64,000 nucleotides of DNA, from the NCBI GenBank assembly GCA_963970005.1, contig CAXAMN010000002.1, positions 2,650,335 to 2,714,334 of the forward strand. Direction: 5' to 3'. This document shows positions 33,773 to 45,809 of this stretch, piece by piece (position 1 is the stretch's first letter; each line of letters opens with the position of its first letter). Below the pieces are notes generated by a model. That model was given only the letters and a program-made list of their open reading frames with translations. It searched no databases and was not told the DNA's origin. The translations under genes and the position numbers were made by a program. This DNA comes from Durusdinium trenchii. Taxonomy: Eukaryota > Sar > Dinophyceae > Suessiales > Symbiodiniaceae.

Positions 33773-34277
33773 AGAGTTGCTACCTAGGTAGGTTCATTCG
33801 CTTTACTGTTTCTGTTTCTTGTTTGATTCCTACTAAGTTGCAAGGTCCCAACATTCCTCATGGCTGATGTTAATCTCCATGAAAACGTCAATGAGAGAGG
33901 TCTTGCTGATTTGTTTTCGAGCAAGTTTGCAGCCTGCAAAGTGCAGGACACCCCGAGCGCTCCTAGCACTGCTTTCGTCGAAGCAAACAAGAGTATTGTT
34001 GAGGAGCTGTAGTGCTGACGAGACTTGGCTTGCTTCCACACCTCGCTCCTGTGTGTATATATATATACTGTATGTATATTCAAGTTAGGCGAACACTTGC
34101 AGTCGTTGGTGTATGTACGTACACAGAATTCCACATTGCCTCAACCCGAACTTGCTGCAGTTTGACAAGTGGCAGACTGTCAGCACAATGACTCCTGTTA
34201 TTCCATTGTGACATTAGAGATGTTAATGTTAAACGATAACCCAAAACCATAGCAGTACCAGGTAGAATTAGGGTCGC

Positions 34278-34454
34278 ATGCAGGAGACGGATGATGCTTA
34301 TGATGATGATTCTGAGTTTGATAGCGATGATCCTTACGCTTCAGAGGAGGACGTTGTGATAGTCTGTGGTTTCTTGAGGAAGGCAGCATTTTCAGGGCGA
34401 TTGGATGAACCTCCCTTGTCTCCGCGTGATTCATTGAAGCTATTGAACTGTTGA
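34278..34454 (+). CDS. small acidic open frame (58 aa), possible terminal exon
   Basis: ATG at 34278 opens MQETDDAYDDDSEFDSDDPY, then ASEEDVVIVCGFLRKAAFSG and a short tail to TGA at 34452-34454. The strongly acidic start followed by a mixed, protein-like segment suggests a real exon. CATGCAG just before GAGACGG could be an acceptor, so the ATG may not be the start. No family is recognised. Confidence 0.3.
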   Translation: MQETDDAYDDDSEFDSDDPYASEEDVVIVCGFLRKAAFSGRLDEPPLSPRDSLKLLNC

Positions 34455-35924
34455 ACAGCCTGGCCTAGCAATCAATTGGTTGCGGAATTGCTGCAGTAAT
34501 TATGTGGTAAATATGACCGAAGCAGCTGGTAAGAACGACAACAAAGGACGACACCAGCCCCACAAAGAAGTATTACCTTGTTGATTCTTGATGAAATAAA
34601 CTCGGGCAAGGTCATGATTTTCACACATGCTGCGTGAACTTGTGAAAAAACTTGCATGACACAAGTTCAAATCCTAGCAGCTGGCACTTGGTGGTGCACG
34701 GTATGTCCACAGGAACTCGGAATCGATGAGATGGACCGGAAGGTGCGACTCAGACTCAGATGGTGGAAGTCTGCCATACTGACCAGAAGCTGCATGAGCA
34801 TATGTGGAAGGTCGTGGAGCAAAGGCCATTGCCTACAGTTTCAAGGTGTTTCAAGTAGCATAGCCTGCATGAACTACTTGGAGGCTTCACATGGTTTATC
34901 GTAACCAACTTCTCCAGAGGTCAGAGGTCGATGATCAATGTGAACTTCCATGAACTTCCATTTTCCTTCAATGGACAATGACGGACTCTCTTCTGTTCCC
35001 TGGCATTTGGTGTTTGTATTTATTACAGCAACCGTAAGATGTAATGTCATTTTGGCACTTTAAGATTTGATACTTACACAAGTTGCACACCAGGGTGATG
35101 CTTCGACTCTCACGCGACCGACCCGCCGAAGACTGCCGAGGAATTGTCATTGGGAATTTTCCGTTCTTGTCCACTGAGCTAATCATGCATATAAATGTTG
35201 CATAGTATAGAGGGGACGTTCACTTGTTGTATTCGAACACACTCAACATGAAGCCTGTGCCCGGGATTGTACTACTGAAGACTTGGTCACTGCCTGATAC
35301 TTCCTGTGCAATGCAGATGTATAAAAACTGCCGGTGGCCCCTTTATGATGACCTGCGTGGCTCATCAAACTGGAATTGACGTAGAATTGATGTTCGGCGG
35401 GCCCGTGCGCTTCTACGTTCATAACCATTGCCTCAGATAAATCAGATGTTTCTGAAAACAACTGTTTTCGCTCAGCCGACTCCGGTGTTCAAACAAGCGT
35501 CTACAGTGTCCAGGATGAAAAGAAGTTTCAAGAAGTTCAATTTGCGATGGACAGAAGATGGCCGCCGAGTCTACTTCGACGAGGAAGGTGAACCAATGTC
35601 TCCTTTCAGAGGAGAGGGATGGCAAGGGCGAGCGAGTAGACTTGTTTGAAGAAGCACTGTTGCAAACCGTGTCACGGTGTACTGTACATGTTCTGAATAC
35701 CTCGATTCAAGAGTTTGGAGAGTGCATTCATCTTGGCATCTGCAAAATAGTTCTTGTCAAAGACAGAACATGAAAAAGGTTTTGATGCTTGGTACGTGTT
35801 GACCTCAACACGAAGTACGTGAACCTTCACTTTTACGAAAGCAGTGCTAGTGCCACAGGACTGAGCACTGCTAGTTCTGCCAAAATTGATGGGAGCCCGA
35901 AGGTCCCAAAATGCGGGAGATGCA
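34455..35924. other. no confident gene; one coding-like piece
   Basis: The frame 35428-35649 contains FKKFNLRWTEDGRRVYFDEE followed by GEPMSPFRGEGWQGRAS, whose composition suggests an exon, but the family is unknown and its limits are not clear. The rest shows nothing recognisable. Confidence 0.3.
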
Positions 35925-36058
35925 TGCTAGTAGATTTTTGCTATTAGTAGCAATGCCCCTGTTACTAGTAGCGATGCCCTTGTTACTACGAGAGAGGAGC
36001 TACTACTAGTAATACCATTTGCTACTAGTAGCTTCTTGTTCCTAGTAGCGATGCCCTT
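35925..36058 (-). repeat. minisatellite family 2, inverted copy
   Basis: GTAGCGATGCCCTTGTTACTA and GCTACTAGTAGCTTCTTGTTCCTAG are reverse complements of the units at 16487 and 21472. Confidence 0.85.
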
Positions 36059-38576
36059 GCATTTATTTCATTGCTGTGTGCTGTGGAGTTGATGTTTTGC
36101 CTAGTATTGACAAATGGATCTTCAGAGTCAACAAAGTCCTTGTGAATGTGACCTGCGATGTAAAAGGCTGGGGAACATGAACCACTGCATGCTGGTCCGT
36201 CCAGAGTTACCGTGCCAGGTCGAGCCGAAAGCACTTCAGGCTGGTTCTACTCGCCCTCCTTGTTTCACGCGAGTGGATGGCTGGTTCTACTACAGATTGA
36301 CTGTTGCAAGTTGCATGGTGTCACAGCACATGAGTGAAACCGAAAGAGCTTATCCTCCTGCACCCCGCATTAGAACTCATAGATATGTCTGCTTGAGTAG
36401 ACGCGGGGCATAGATTGAATTCAAAGCGGGCGCTTTGAAGAGCGGCAGTGCACACAACCCATGGGAGTAGGAGATGTTGGAATATTCACTACATGTGAGC
36501 ACCTATCAAAACCTGTCCTTATGTAGCTTAAAGGAGGCTGGACATCATCTTCGAACATGCTAGTCTTGGTAGTAAGGATAACCTCAAGAACGATCGGGAA
36601 CAAAAAACAATACCTATTTGTTGAGTTGTTGTTTTTAACTTCATTATTGGTTCTGATTTATCTTGACATTACTATTGCTCGTACCAAAAAAATATTTAGT
36701 CTGATATATGCTTTGAGAAAGATATTCCCTTTGCACTCCCTGAGATGTTGCCTTCCTATTTTTGTGGCCTCAAAACGGCAGGGTTTTCGCGGAATGTTCA
36801 GCATCGCAAGTCGCAAACGATACCCAGAACGATACCATTCTGATCCATATTTGAGCATTGTGTCGGCCCACAAGGCCAGAGGCCCACATGGGTTCCTGGG
36901 GGGTTGTGTAGCAAGGAAAACAGGGCCATATAACGCTTTGCGTCACGTGTAGGACTTTGTCAATCAGTAAAAAGAAGAAGCAGCCACTGTGGGTGCCTGG
37001 CTATAGGGCTTCATGTTGGGAGTACTGATTCCCAAAATCAATGCAAGCCTTCAAAAACGATAGGGTCGGGAACAAAAAGCGATGCCCCGCTTTTGATATC
37101 CTTTACCACATGTCAGAGGTTTAGATCGCCGCTCATGTCACTACGCTGGATGCAGGTTGAGTTGGCTCCGGATGGCTTGGACCCGGAGCTGCCACGGTTC
37201 CGGGAGTTGTTTTATTACAAACTGTTCATCCTAAAAGCGATGGCCTCCAACCTACTAGCAATGGCCTCCAACCTGGGAAGCCTTTCATCCTAGTTCATTC
37301 ATCATTCTGGAGGAAAACGCCGAGCGTTCCTTTTGCACAGTAGTTTTGACTTTTGACTTTTTTTTGCACGCCCTTACTTAACTAAGTGGGCGCCTACTTG
37401 ATTAAGTGAGAAGGTAAGCTACTAGGCTTACTGCCTCGGAGAAGTTCGCTCCTAGCTAGGACGTAGGATAGGTCACGCTTCTTCAAGGAAGCTTGACGAA
37501 GCACTTGCACTAATGATTTGGTTCCTTGATTCTTCTTGTCTTTACTTTCACTTGGATGTGGTGGAAGCATTCGGGGGTCTGCACTTCTGCTCTCGCAATT
37601 CTCTCAGCTACAATTCCAGGAGAACACAATCTTCGGAGAAACGAAGCAAGATTTTGGCAACTTGGGTATCACCCAAGATGCTCTTCGAGATGTCAGAAGC
37701 CTAGATTCCACGAGCCATGTTTGGGCAGGAAGGTAGGTCAGGTATGATAGCTATAATTGGATATAATTGGCTGCATCCATATATAGTTATACAGTAGAGC
37801 AAGTAATAAGATGTAAGATTTGCCAGTGGCGTAGCATCCGGACGTAGATCGAGGGTTTCGTCGGAAGCTCTGGGAGAACTCCCCTGAAGAAGCCTCAACG
37901 TATGAAATGGTCCAAATAGGAAGCAAATCTTGAATTTAGGGAAAAATACATTGTTTTTTGGAAACTAACCTTGTACTCACTTTGTTTTTTTGCCTTGCAT
38001 CCAATACTGAGTCTCAGCATCGAGAAGGATGCTTGGGCGCTTGTACTCACTGCAAATTTAAATTTAGGAGTCTAATTGGAAGAGTTCCAATGTACGTTGC
38101 GGCCAGATTTCATGTTCAGATACAGTGCTTCTGCGCAGTTCATTCTGATGTTAGATGTTTTTCTTTTTTTCTGTACTGCGTCTTGTTACATCTCGTTTTG
38201 TAAAGGGCTGAAAGTCTGATTTTGTGCCCTTTGTTGGGAGTCCTTTGCAGTCTTGATGTACACCGTCACATACAGCACGGTGCAGGCTGATGGCAGAATT
38301 AATATAGACTGGCCTTGGCATTGTCCTTGTACAATGCCGTAGGTCCAATTCACTTCATAGCGTTCCATTCTAATTATATACTCCCACTTGAAGCGGGAAT
38401 CATACGACGTGTGGTAGTACTGCTTGTTGCTTTCACCTTCTGATAGTTGTACCCTGCCCAGTGGCTACTGAGTTGCATGATGCCTGCTCGTTGGCTGTTG
38501 AGCATGTTTTTCCCATTCCCATGACCGGACTTAAACGCTGCCAAACACAGCAACACCAAATTGCCATCAAAACCAG
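36059..38576. other. no confident gene
   Basis: Short open frames only. The piece near 37154-37205 (VELAPDGLDPELPRFRE after a GATGCAG) could be a small exon. A family-1 minisatellite remnant is at 37237-37276. Confidence 0.35.
37237..37276 (-). repeat. family-1 minisatellite, inverted remnant
   Basis: GCGATGGCCTCCAACCTACTAGCAATGGCCTCCAACCT is two units of the reverse complement of the array at 653. Confidence 0.85.
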
Positions 38577-39344
38577 TCACGTCGGAATTATGATTGATGT
38601 TAAGCTATTTGGCTGGTGGTATTCATCAACCCACAAGATCCCACAAGTACCTTTCAGAGAAAGACACACAGGTCGCACGATTGAACATTGACATAGACGT
38701 TGGAAGTACCTTTCAGTGGAGCTCCAGACGTCGGCTGGTGGTCCTTGTGAAACAGGCGACGTCGCGTCGGTCGCCACGAGTCTGGAGGTCCTCGGATTCA
38801 TCGCTTTCGGATTCCAAGTCGGTCGCGTGCCGGTCTGAGGCCTTGGATTCATTGGGGTTTCGGCACGCCACACGAATCCAGGCCGGAACATCCATAACAT
38901 CCATATGCCATGGAGCAACAGAGTCAGTTGCTTCTTCTTCTTGAGAAAGCGGAAGGAAGATGGCGCAAGATGGCTTAGGTTCAAGTTGACTGACATGGCA
39001 TGGCTTTCAGTTCTCACTTGTTGAGCGGACTGGTTGAGCCTCATGTTCGCTGTTTGGTGAAGCAATTGTCCAAAATACTTGAGCGTATGTAACATACATA
39101 TTTTAATGGTCACCAAGCAGCCCTGCTGCCAGAGCATGTTCCTACAAGCAGAGGAAACAGATGAACAGTTCTTAAGAATTGAATAATATTCTTGAGATTG
39201 AATCCATTGAAGCATCTTGACAAATCTTTTGACAAGAACAGTGTGGTTCGGCAAGGCAGCAAGTATTCCTTCAGTGCTCTCGGAAGATCGACGTGCAGTC
39301 ATCATGAGTTCAGAGACTGGTTCAGGAGACCGCGGTATTGTCAC
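38577..39344 (-). CDS. hypothetical 255-aa minus-strand ORF
   Basis: This is the longest uninterrupted minus-strand frame in the window. With roughly three stops per 64 codons, a run this long is expected well under once by chance in six frames of 64 kb, so it deserves mention. No domain is recognised: the first half is Leu/Ser-rich, there is a run of lysines (KKKK) midway, then a Pro/Thr/Arg-rich tail. Neighbouring genes are on the plus strand. It may still be fortuitous or a decayed element. Confidence 0.25.
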   Translation of the reverse strand: MTIPRSPEPVSELMMTARRSSESTEGILAALPNHTVLVKRFVKMLQWIQSQEYYSILKNCSSVSSACRNMLWQQGCLVTIKICMLHTLKYFGQLLHQTANMRLNQSAQQVRTESHAMSVNLNLSHLAPSSFRFLKKKKQLTLLLHGIWMLWMFRPGFVWRAETPMNPRPQTGTRPTWNPKAMNPRTSRLVATDATSPVSQGPPADVWSSTERYFQRLCQCSIVRPVCLSLKGTCGILWVDEYHQPNSLTSIIIPT

Positions 39345-39686
39345 ACAAAGGGGAGTGAGAAACTGTGTGTGTGCTGTTAAGATTTGTTAAGCCTCAGTGC
39401 AGCAGATGGTTTGGGCACGCTGTTACATTGTCACTTCAATTCCATGTTGCCATGGTTGTCATTGATGTCAAGAGGCTAAATGAATTCTTAAGTTGATGAG
39501 AATTTGTGACTTTCTTATTTATGCCCGGACAGTTTACACAACATAGTGGCAGTTTGTTGCAGTGTTATGTGGCAAAACACAGCAGCCATACCTGTTGGAT
39601 GTTTGTTCACTGCGAATGGCTATCATGCTGGCACGATCCTCCCTTGAAGAGTGAGAAGAGTGAAATGCAGCCAATCGCAGCCGCAG

Positions 39687-41695
39687 GCAAAACATTGGCC
39701 TATTTAGTGCCTGCATTCGAACTCATCCTGCGAATGCCGCCACGTTCAGGAGGTGGGGCACTGTAAAGAGCCAAAACAACGAACGGATTGAATGCTCGAA
39801 TATATTTAATTTAGCGGATAGAATGTTTCTATCTAGAGTCCTGATTCTCCTTTGCAACAAAGAAACGCTAAGTGCAAGAACCATGGATGGGTCACTGCTA
39901 TTGTTCAGCCGGATGGCTGCTCGAGTACGTGCACTGCTTCGTGTCAGCCAAGCAGAGCAGAACTTCATTGAGCGATTTCCGAAACCACGGCAAGCGTTTG
40001 TTGGTGGCGCACGAGCAGTTGATTCTTGACAATCCAACTTGGTTCTGTGAAGTTTGATAGCCTATCTCAAGGACAGTTCGAGCCAATTACGTTTTTCAGC
40101 ACAGTACGTCCTGGGCAAGCAGTTTCAGCTGCCTCAGCCGCTACAGAGTGATTGAAAGGTAACAAAAAACTGCGTGCTGGACCCAAACTGTACACGCTGA
40201 GGTGAGCGCCATCCAAATGTGTTGATCCTTGTGCCAAGCATGGAGCTGGGAGTTCAAGTCACCCTGGTCGCGCAGCAAATCGCAAAGGCACCATTATTAT
40301 TTTTCACACTGAGTCCCTGATGGACGTTCTTGATCTGCTTACAAAGCCAGACATGTTGACTGTTGCTTTGCCCAAAGTTGCATGAGGTCAGAATGGATTA
40401 AGGAGATCCTGGTTCAACCCCATTGCCAATCACGTGTTTGGAACGTCCGATCCGCAGTGTCCAGGCAATTCACACCATTGAGCGCAAGGAGATCCGCGTC
40501 AGCAATGCCCGCCGCAACTGGCCCAATGAGGTGGGAGACCATTGTGAATTCTGATGCTTTCCTGTATGTAGAGTCTATAGATGTCTATAGTCTATATATA
40601 ATATACAATAATACACCATACATAATATATATATACTGTAATATTTGTATACATTTACATATAATATATACATATATATATATATATTATAGTCTGTGAT
40701 ATGGACAGAGTATATTTACCCAGCCACTTGTCGAGAAGCTCAAAGTGCCCACACAAGAGATGCGCAGACTCGTTCAAATTGAGCACTGTGGAAGAGACAT
40801 AGCTAATTGACTCTTTCATAATGTTGCATACATTTGTGTGGATCAATCCATGTGCGTCAATCCATGTCCATGAAGTAAGTTCAGCAAGTTGCCTACCTGA
40901 AACTGGTTCTTTACCGTACTGAAAAAGAATTATACAACCGTTGGCTGTGAGGCCACCAGTATCATGTAGGTTTCGGAGGAACCCTGTACACCCCGCCCGT
41001 CATCGTCTCAGGTACCCGACATTTTAGTTTGCACTCCTCGAGCAGCAGCACAGGAGCGCAGTCTCCAGTAGCTCAGCAGGGTTTGCTCATCACAGAGTGG
41101 CCCAAGTGGTTAAGTTATATATATATATAGTTTATTTATATGTTTCAAACCTCCAATGCTGTCCTTCTCATTGTTTACAAGTTCGGCTAATTCCACCTTC
41201 CACAGTGTACCCAGTGTGGAACCGTGAGCTGCGCTGCGCTTGTTCGTTCTTAGACCATTAGACCACCGTTCGTGCAGAAAACATCAGAAAACCTAGTGGC
41301 CCAATGGATTCGGAGCTGTGTTGCCACTGTATGATCTTCAGATGTCGACAAGTATCTCGCCAGGGCTTGGCTCCCTGCCAGAGCCAAGATGAAATGGCTC
41401 GCAAACAAGCCTTGAAGCGAATCAAAGATGTGGAGGTGCCTTCACCTTCGTTTGCAATCGTTGTGGCAAAGTCCGAGATCTATATAGTTAATAATTCAGC
41501 GCTTTTGAGGTGTTCCATGCTGTTTGGCAACGGGGTTGGTCGTTGCAGTTTGCAATCAAAAGGAAGCTTAAGGGTCCAACTCGTCAACTCATCAGGAAAA
41601 GACTCAGATACTTTGAGTTCATTTGCGAGCACTCCCGACCGCAGTTGGTGGTCTTTGATGAAGCAGACCTCTTGATGGACTTCGGAAGTCAGTCA
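39687..41695 (+). CDS. DEAD-box RNA helicase, fragmentary multi-exon gene
   Basis: Three plus-strand pieces carry ordered helicase core motifs. After a CCGCAG acceptor at 39687 comes GKTLAYLVPAFELILRMPP, the end of motif I (GKT) with its typical continuation. Near 40207-40300 is HPNVLILVPSMELGVQVTLV, corresponding to motif Ia (PTREL in most members, PSMEL here). At about 41500-41695 is FICEHSRPQLVVFDEADLLM then DFG, motif II (DEAD). The pieces around 40460-40560 (AIHTIERKEIRVSNARRNWP) and 41388-41440 may be further exons. Exon ends were not resolved, the residues before GKT lie in an unseen exon, and no motif V or VI was found downstream, so the gene may be broken. It would unwind or remodel RNA using ATP if intact. 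Confidence 0.55.
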
Positions 41696-41740
41696 GACGA
41701 CGTGCAGGCACAAAGGGAAACTGACTCCAGAAAATCTAAA

Positions 41741-41885
41741 AATATATCTATCTATCTATTTATCTATTTATCTACCTACCTACCTAGCTAGCTATCTATC
41801 TATCTGTCTATCTGCCTATCTGTCTATATCTGTCTATCTATCTAGCTAGTCTATCTAGTCTATCTGATACTATCTAGCTAGTTTA
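41741..41885 (+). repeat. TATC/TAGC microsatellite
   Basis: Runs of TCTA/TATC with interspersed TACC and TAGC steps. It follows directly after the DEAD-motif exon. Confidence 0.95.
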
Positions 41886-41922
41886 TGGAAAGTGCATGTT
41901 TGATTCAATCCAATTTCCTTCC

Positions 41923-42111
41923 TCATGCATTCTTGCTTAAAATCACAACATTGGTGTGCTCAAACAATTTGACAACCCTTGTAGCAAGCTGCGGATGCCA
42001 TTCAGCGGAAAATAGTGTCGCACGTTTAGGATGGGCCAATGAAGCCAGACAACGTAAATTGTAGGCTGTGAATCTCAGGAGCTTGCGTTTGAATGGAGAA
42101 GCTGCGCCCAA
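41923..42111 (-). pseudogene. helicase motif-III-like fragment on the opposite strand
   Basis: The minus frame encodes HPKRATLFSAEWHPQLATRV then VKLFEHTNVVILS, resembling the motif III region of DEAD-box helicases (LFSATW in most members), with SAE in place of SAT. It lies 230 bases beyond the plus-strand DEAD exon but in the opposite orientation. It could be an inverted piece of the same gene, a second degraded copy, or coincidence. Confidence 0.35.
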
Positions 42112-44011
42112 AATAGCTGATGCAAGCCAAATTTCAAACTATTCGATAGGTTGGCCGGTTGGCATAGATGGCATCGTCAACGAAGGGAGATACGGGGTTC
42201 CTTTGCCGAAACCAACTCATGTGTGTTTTCCTCTCCAGTGCACTTGTGTTCGATGCTTCGTTTAAATGGTTACTGCTTATATTCCCTTATGAAATCGATT
42301 CTTAAAAGATAAATGCAACTATTCCATGTTTCTTCTTTGTTTTGTCCGTGCTGAATCATACTGGACTTGATGGATGCAAGACATGATTTGCATGTTCGCT
42401 GTTTCGTGGCGCCAGACAGTGCTCACAGCGATCGCTGCGTTCGGACCTTGGACGGTTCCGCTTAAGAGCAAGGTCAACCAGGTCAACCACGTTCCAAAGC
42501 TTGCCTGAATGATCTGAAAAAAGAGTGAAGATGTTGTCACGGTCAGGCGCACAGCCGAATCCCAAGTGTTGAATGACCTAGGTCATTCCCGGATCAGCCA
42601 AGACTTGTGCAGCCGAAAGCGCAGGCACGTTTGTAGCATGATTCGCTCTCGGAGCAAATTGGCTTGGCTAGAAGAGCAATTCCTGAAAATTGCAGACTCT
42701 AGATGTTTGCTGCTGTTTGCTTTTGTTGGGATGGCACAGAAGTATACCATACCATACCATATGCCGTTAGTATCATTAGGATCATCAGGTATCATGGTAT
42801 ATATATATATTAAATACACAGTGCGAACGACTCCTCGTCATAGTAGCCTTGAAAGATACATGCCAGTATCACTCCATATTCTATGCATATCAGATATCAG
42901 TAACATCGTAGGCTTGGAGATGAAAGAATTGAGAGGAGAACCCGATACCGCAGTGGCTGCAAACTTGCAGGTCTATAGACCTGATGGTATTCCAGTCGAG
43001 GTTTTGAACCGGAGCAGGGGGACTCAGGTACCATTGACCCCAGGACTGACCGAAAGGCATCTTACCTTTTGATTACCACTCTAATATTATGAAACTCCTA
43101 TGAAGTATACCTGCGTTTAGTGGCAAAGCCAGCAGCGATCTGAGATGAGAAGAGGGACCCATATAGAACCTGATGGAGAGCTGACCGGTACTGCCTCGTG
43201 CTGCTGAAGCTTTTAGCCGCGGATAAGAAGCAAAGGATGGAAGCGAAGGATGTGACGGTTTGTGAACTCAATGTGTACCTCATCTCGGACAGTGACTTGA
43301 ACATTTAGGACGCATCAAAACGGAGCCATGCAAAACCAAGCACAGCCCCAATACTGGAAGGCATGACAAGAGCAATACATTCCACCGACCCCTTTGGTCA
43401 GCCGGTCAGCCCTCCTCAGCCAACGAGCGACAGCAAGTTCTCAGCCTGAGCAAGTCACTGCCAGACTGAACTACGGTTACACCGTAAGCCTAACTAAGCA
43501 GTCAACAGCACGGCCAGACTGAACTTGGCGGCCCTTTAGTTTGCCATGGATGACGACACACCAGGGTCACAAGAGGCAGGGATTGGATTGAAGATGTGGA
43601 ACAGCTCATCCAATTTGTGCCAGTTCTGACATCATCCATGCTGCTACAGATGCAGTTTGTTTGCTTCTTGCTTGGCAGGCATTTTGTGATGAAGGCTCGT
43701 CCTGCCGGCATCTCCAACATTCCAAGAATTCGACCAGCTGATCCTGTGTTTCTACAAACACGGGAGTCCTCAGTAAGACTAGCTTGAAACTTCTGCAAGA
43801 CAGTTGGCTTGTCAGATTGGCTTGTGCCCTGCATGTTTTGCAGGGATCGAAGCAAGCCAAAGCTCAGGAGACCAGGGTTGCAATATTGTAACTCAATTTT
43901 TTGACATCATGTCACCTCAGCAGGGTAAAAGGAAAGGATATACATATACATACATTAGAGTCTGGGTGGGCCTCTTTATTTAATGATTTCCAAATCCATA
44001 CTTCCAGGCTT
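42112..44011. other. no confident gene
   Basis: Open frames at 42566-43072 plus (168 codons) and 43502-43855 minus have no recognisable motif and are near the chance limit. A TA run lies near 42800. Confidence 0.35.
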
Positions 44012-44115
44012 CAAAACTATTTATGAAATAGTTAAAACTATTTATAGAATGATTGAAACTAATTGAAACTATTTATAGAATGATTGAAACTATTTATGAA
44101 TGCTTAGAAACTACT
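44012..44115 (+). repeat. AT-rich tandem repeat
   Basis: GAAACTATTTATAGAATGATT and variants repeat about five times with irregular length. Confidence 0.85.
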
Positions 44116-44450
44116 TTGATCTATGAAAAACTCTATATTCCTATGTAAGAGGCACCACCCATCCTAGCATTCAAAAGAAAACAAGTAATCTCATCTTATG
44201 TGACGAAGTAAAACAGCAAAACACTCGTATTATTTGCAGTTGCTGTCACATTGAAGGAGTGATTGCCACGTGTTAGGCTTGTCATGTTTGGTCCGCAGTC
44301 CCTTTTCAAGACAAGAGTTCACAATGTCTCGTGCAGTGTTTGGGGCAGATTTTCAGTACTAAACTAAACAGGACATGTAGTGTGTGATTTCCTGCCACCT
44401 TAAGCCCTCAAGCACCATTTCGTATTTAGCCTTTCCATTGATTCGATGCA

Positions 44451-44759
44451 ATGCGGATACGTGTGAAGAAGACTGTGCGGAAGCGTGTGAAACGCAAAAC
44501 ACACAAAAGCACAGCCAGTGCCAGCCGATCACCAACACCCACAACCAAGCATGCCAAAACCAACATACACAGGCTTCCACCTCCACCACCACCACCTCCT
44601 CCAAAGCGAACAGCCGTTCTGACACCACCCCCACCACCACCACCACCACCTCCACCTCCAAAGCCTCCAAGACGCCGTAGCAGATCATCAAGGCTGTTGC
44701 CACCTCCCCCCCCACCTCCTCCAAAGCCTATTTCAAGAGGAAGATTCATTGACTCTTGA
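44451..44759 (+). CDS. basic and polyproline-rich ORF (102 aa)
   Basis: From an ATG at 44451 the frame gives a basic N-terminus (MRIRVKKTVRKRVKRKTHK), a Ser/Thr/Pro linker, then three proline runs of 8-12 residues separated by KR- and RRR-containing spacers, and ends at TGA 44759. This could be a small nuclear or SH3/WW-binding-type protein, or an exon. The CCACCT-type repeats alone could hold such a frame open, and on the minus strand they give meaningless Gly/Val runs. No partner or family is identified. Confidence 0.35.
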   Translation: MRIRVKKTVRKRVKRKTHKSTASASRSPTPTTKHAKTNIHRLPPPPPPPPPKRTAVLTPPPPPPPPPPPPKPPRRRSRSSRLLPPPPPPPPKPISRGRFIDS

Positions 44760-45170
44760 CAGCATCCATGGACCTTGACCGTAGTTGGCTTTGCAGGGTT
44801 TCTTCATGGGCATGGCAAACAGCAGTACCAGACCAAGTAGGGGCAGAAGAGGAAGACATGTGGCAAATGAGGATCACATGATCATACACACACATGACAC
44901 ACATGAATATGTCCATGTCACATGTCCATGTTGATTTCACTACTCTAGTGACTCTAGTGTCACTGTGTCACAGTCATGGTGACTGTGGTTGATGCTGTCT
45001 CTCCTGCTGAGCTACAATCTGAGTCTGAGAAGACACATGGCAACAAATAACAGGGAATCGGAATCGGGAATCATTCTTGATTTTTCTTTCAGCCACTCCT
45101 GCATAGTCAGTCATCAATATTTTGGAAAATACAGTTCTGCCAGGGTTCAATCAGGCACTTTACAGAAGTA

Positions 45171-45365
45171 TCAGGTTGGACACCATCAGGACCATCATCA
45201 CTATTAGGTTGGAGGCCACCACTAGTCACCAATACATTGGAGGCCATCACTAGAAGGTTCGAGCCCATCCCTATTCCATTGGAGGCCCTCACTATTAGGT
45301 TGGAGGCCATCACTAGTCACCAATACGTTGGAGGCCATCACTAGTAGGTTGGAGCCCATCCCTAC
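45171..45365 (+). repeat. minisatellite family 1, diverged array with a longer period
   Basis: Nine or so units of the GGTTGGAGGCCATCACTA type, interrupted by CACCAATACATTGG variants. The string GAGGCCATCACTAGTCACCAATAC appears twice, so part of the array has a higher-order period. Confidence 0.85.
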
Positions 45366-45809
45366 AAAGCAGCCAAGGACCGGTCCAGCATTCCTCGACT
45401 GGGCACACACCTTCTGCAAAGCATTGAGGTTGTTTCAGAAGAAAGCACTACTTCCCGCAAAGTTGCTTGGCAAAGTGTGGCAAAGTATTGAACCTGGTGA
45501 CAACTCTCACTGTCACAGATACGATATGATTCAATATGATGTGAGAATTTGCTGTGCCAATTGTGTTTATTTTCATCAACTTCTTGAGGCTCCAAATCAT
45601 TGAGGGCTGTGCCGGTGCAGCAAGCGGCACATATTGTATGTGTCTTTGTTTGCACTATGACTCAGACTGGTTTTGCAATTTTACAGGTCGGTCAGTCAGT
45701 CATCACGAAGTCAGTACCATACCATACAGTACAATCTTGAACATATCATTATCCCACATCCACCTTGGCTTCAAGGCGAGACCTCTCCGGACTACTGGGC
45801 TTTCAGAGC

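Noticed and set aside
41090-41115. tRNA-like GAGTGGCCCAAGTGGTTAAG
   Set aside because: Resembles a D-arm, but runs straight into a TA microsatellite with no anticodon or T arm.
44359-44749. Minus-strand ORFs rich in Gly or Val
   Set aside because: They are the antisense of the CCACCT/CCTCCA repeats that encode the plus-strand proline runs.
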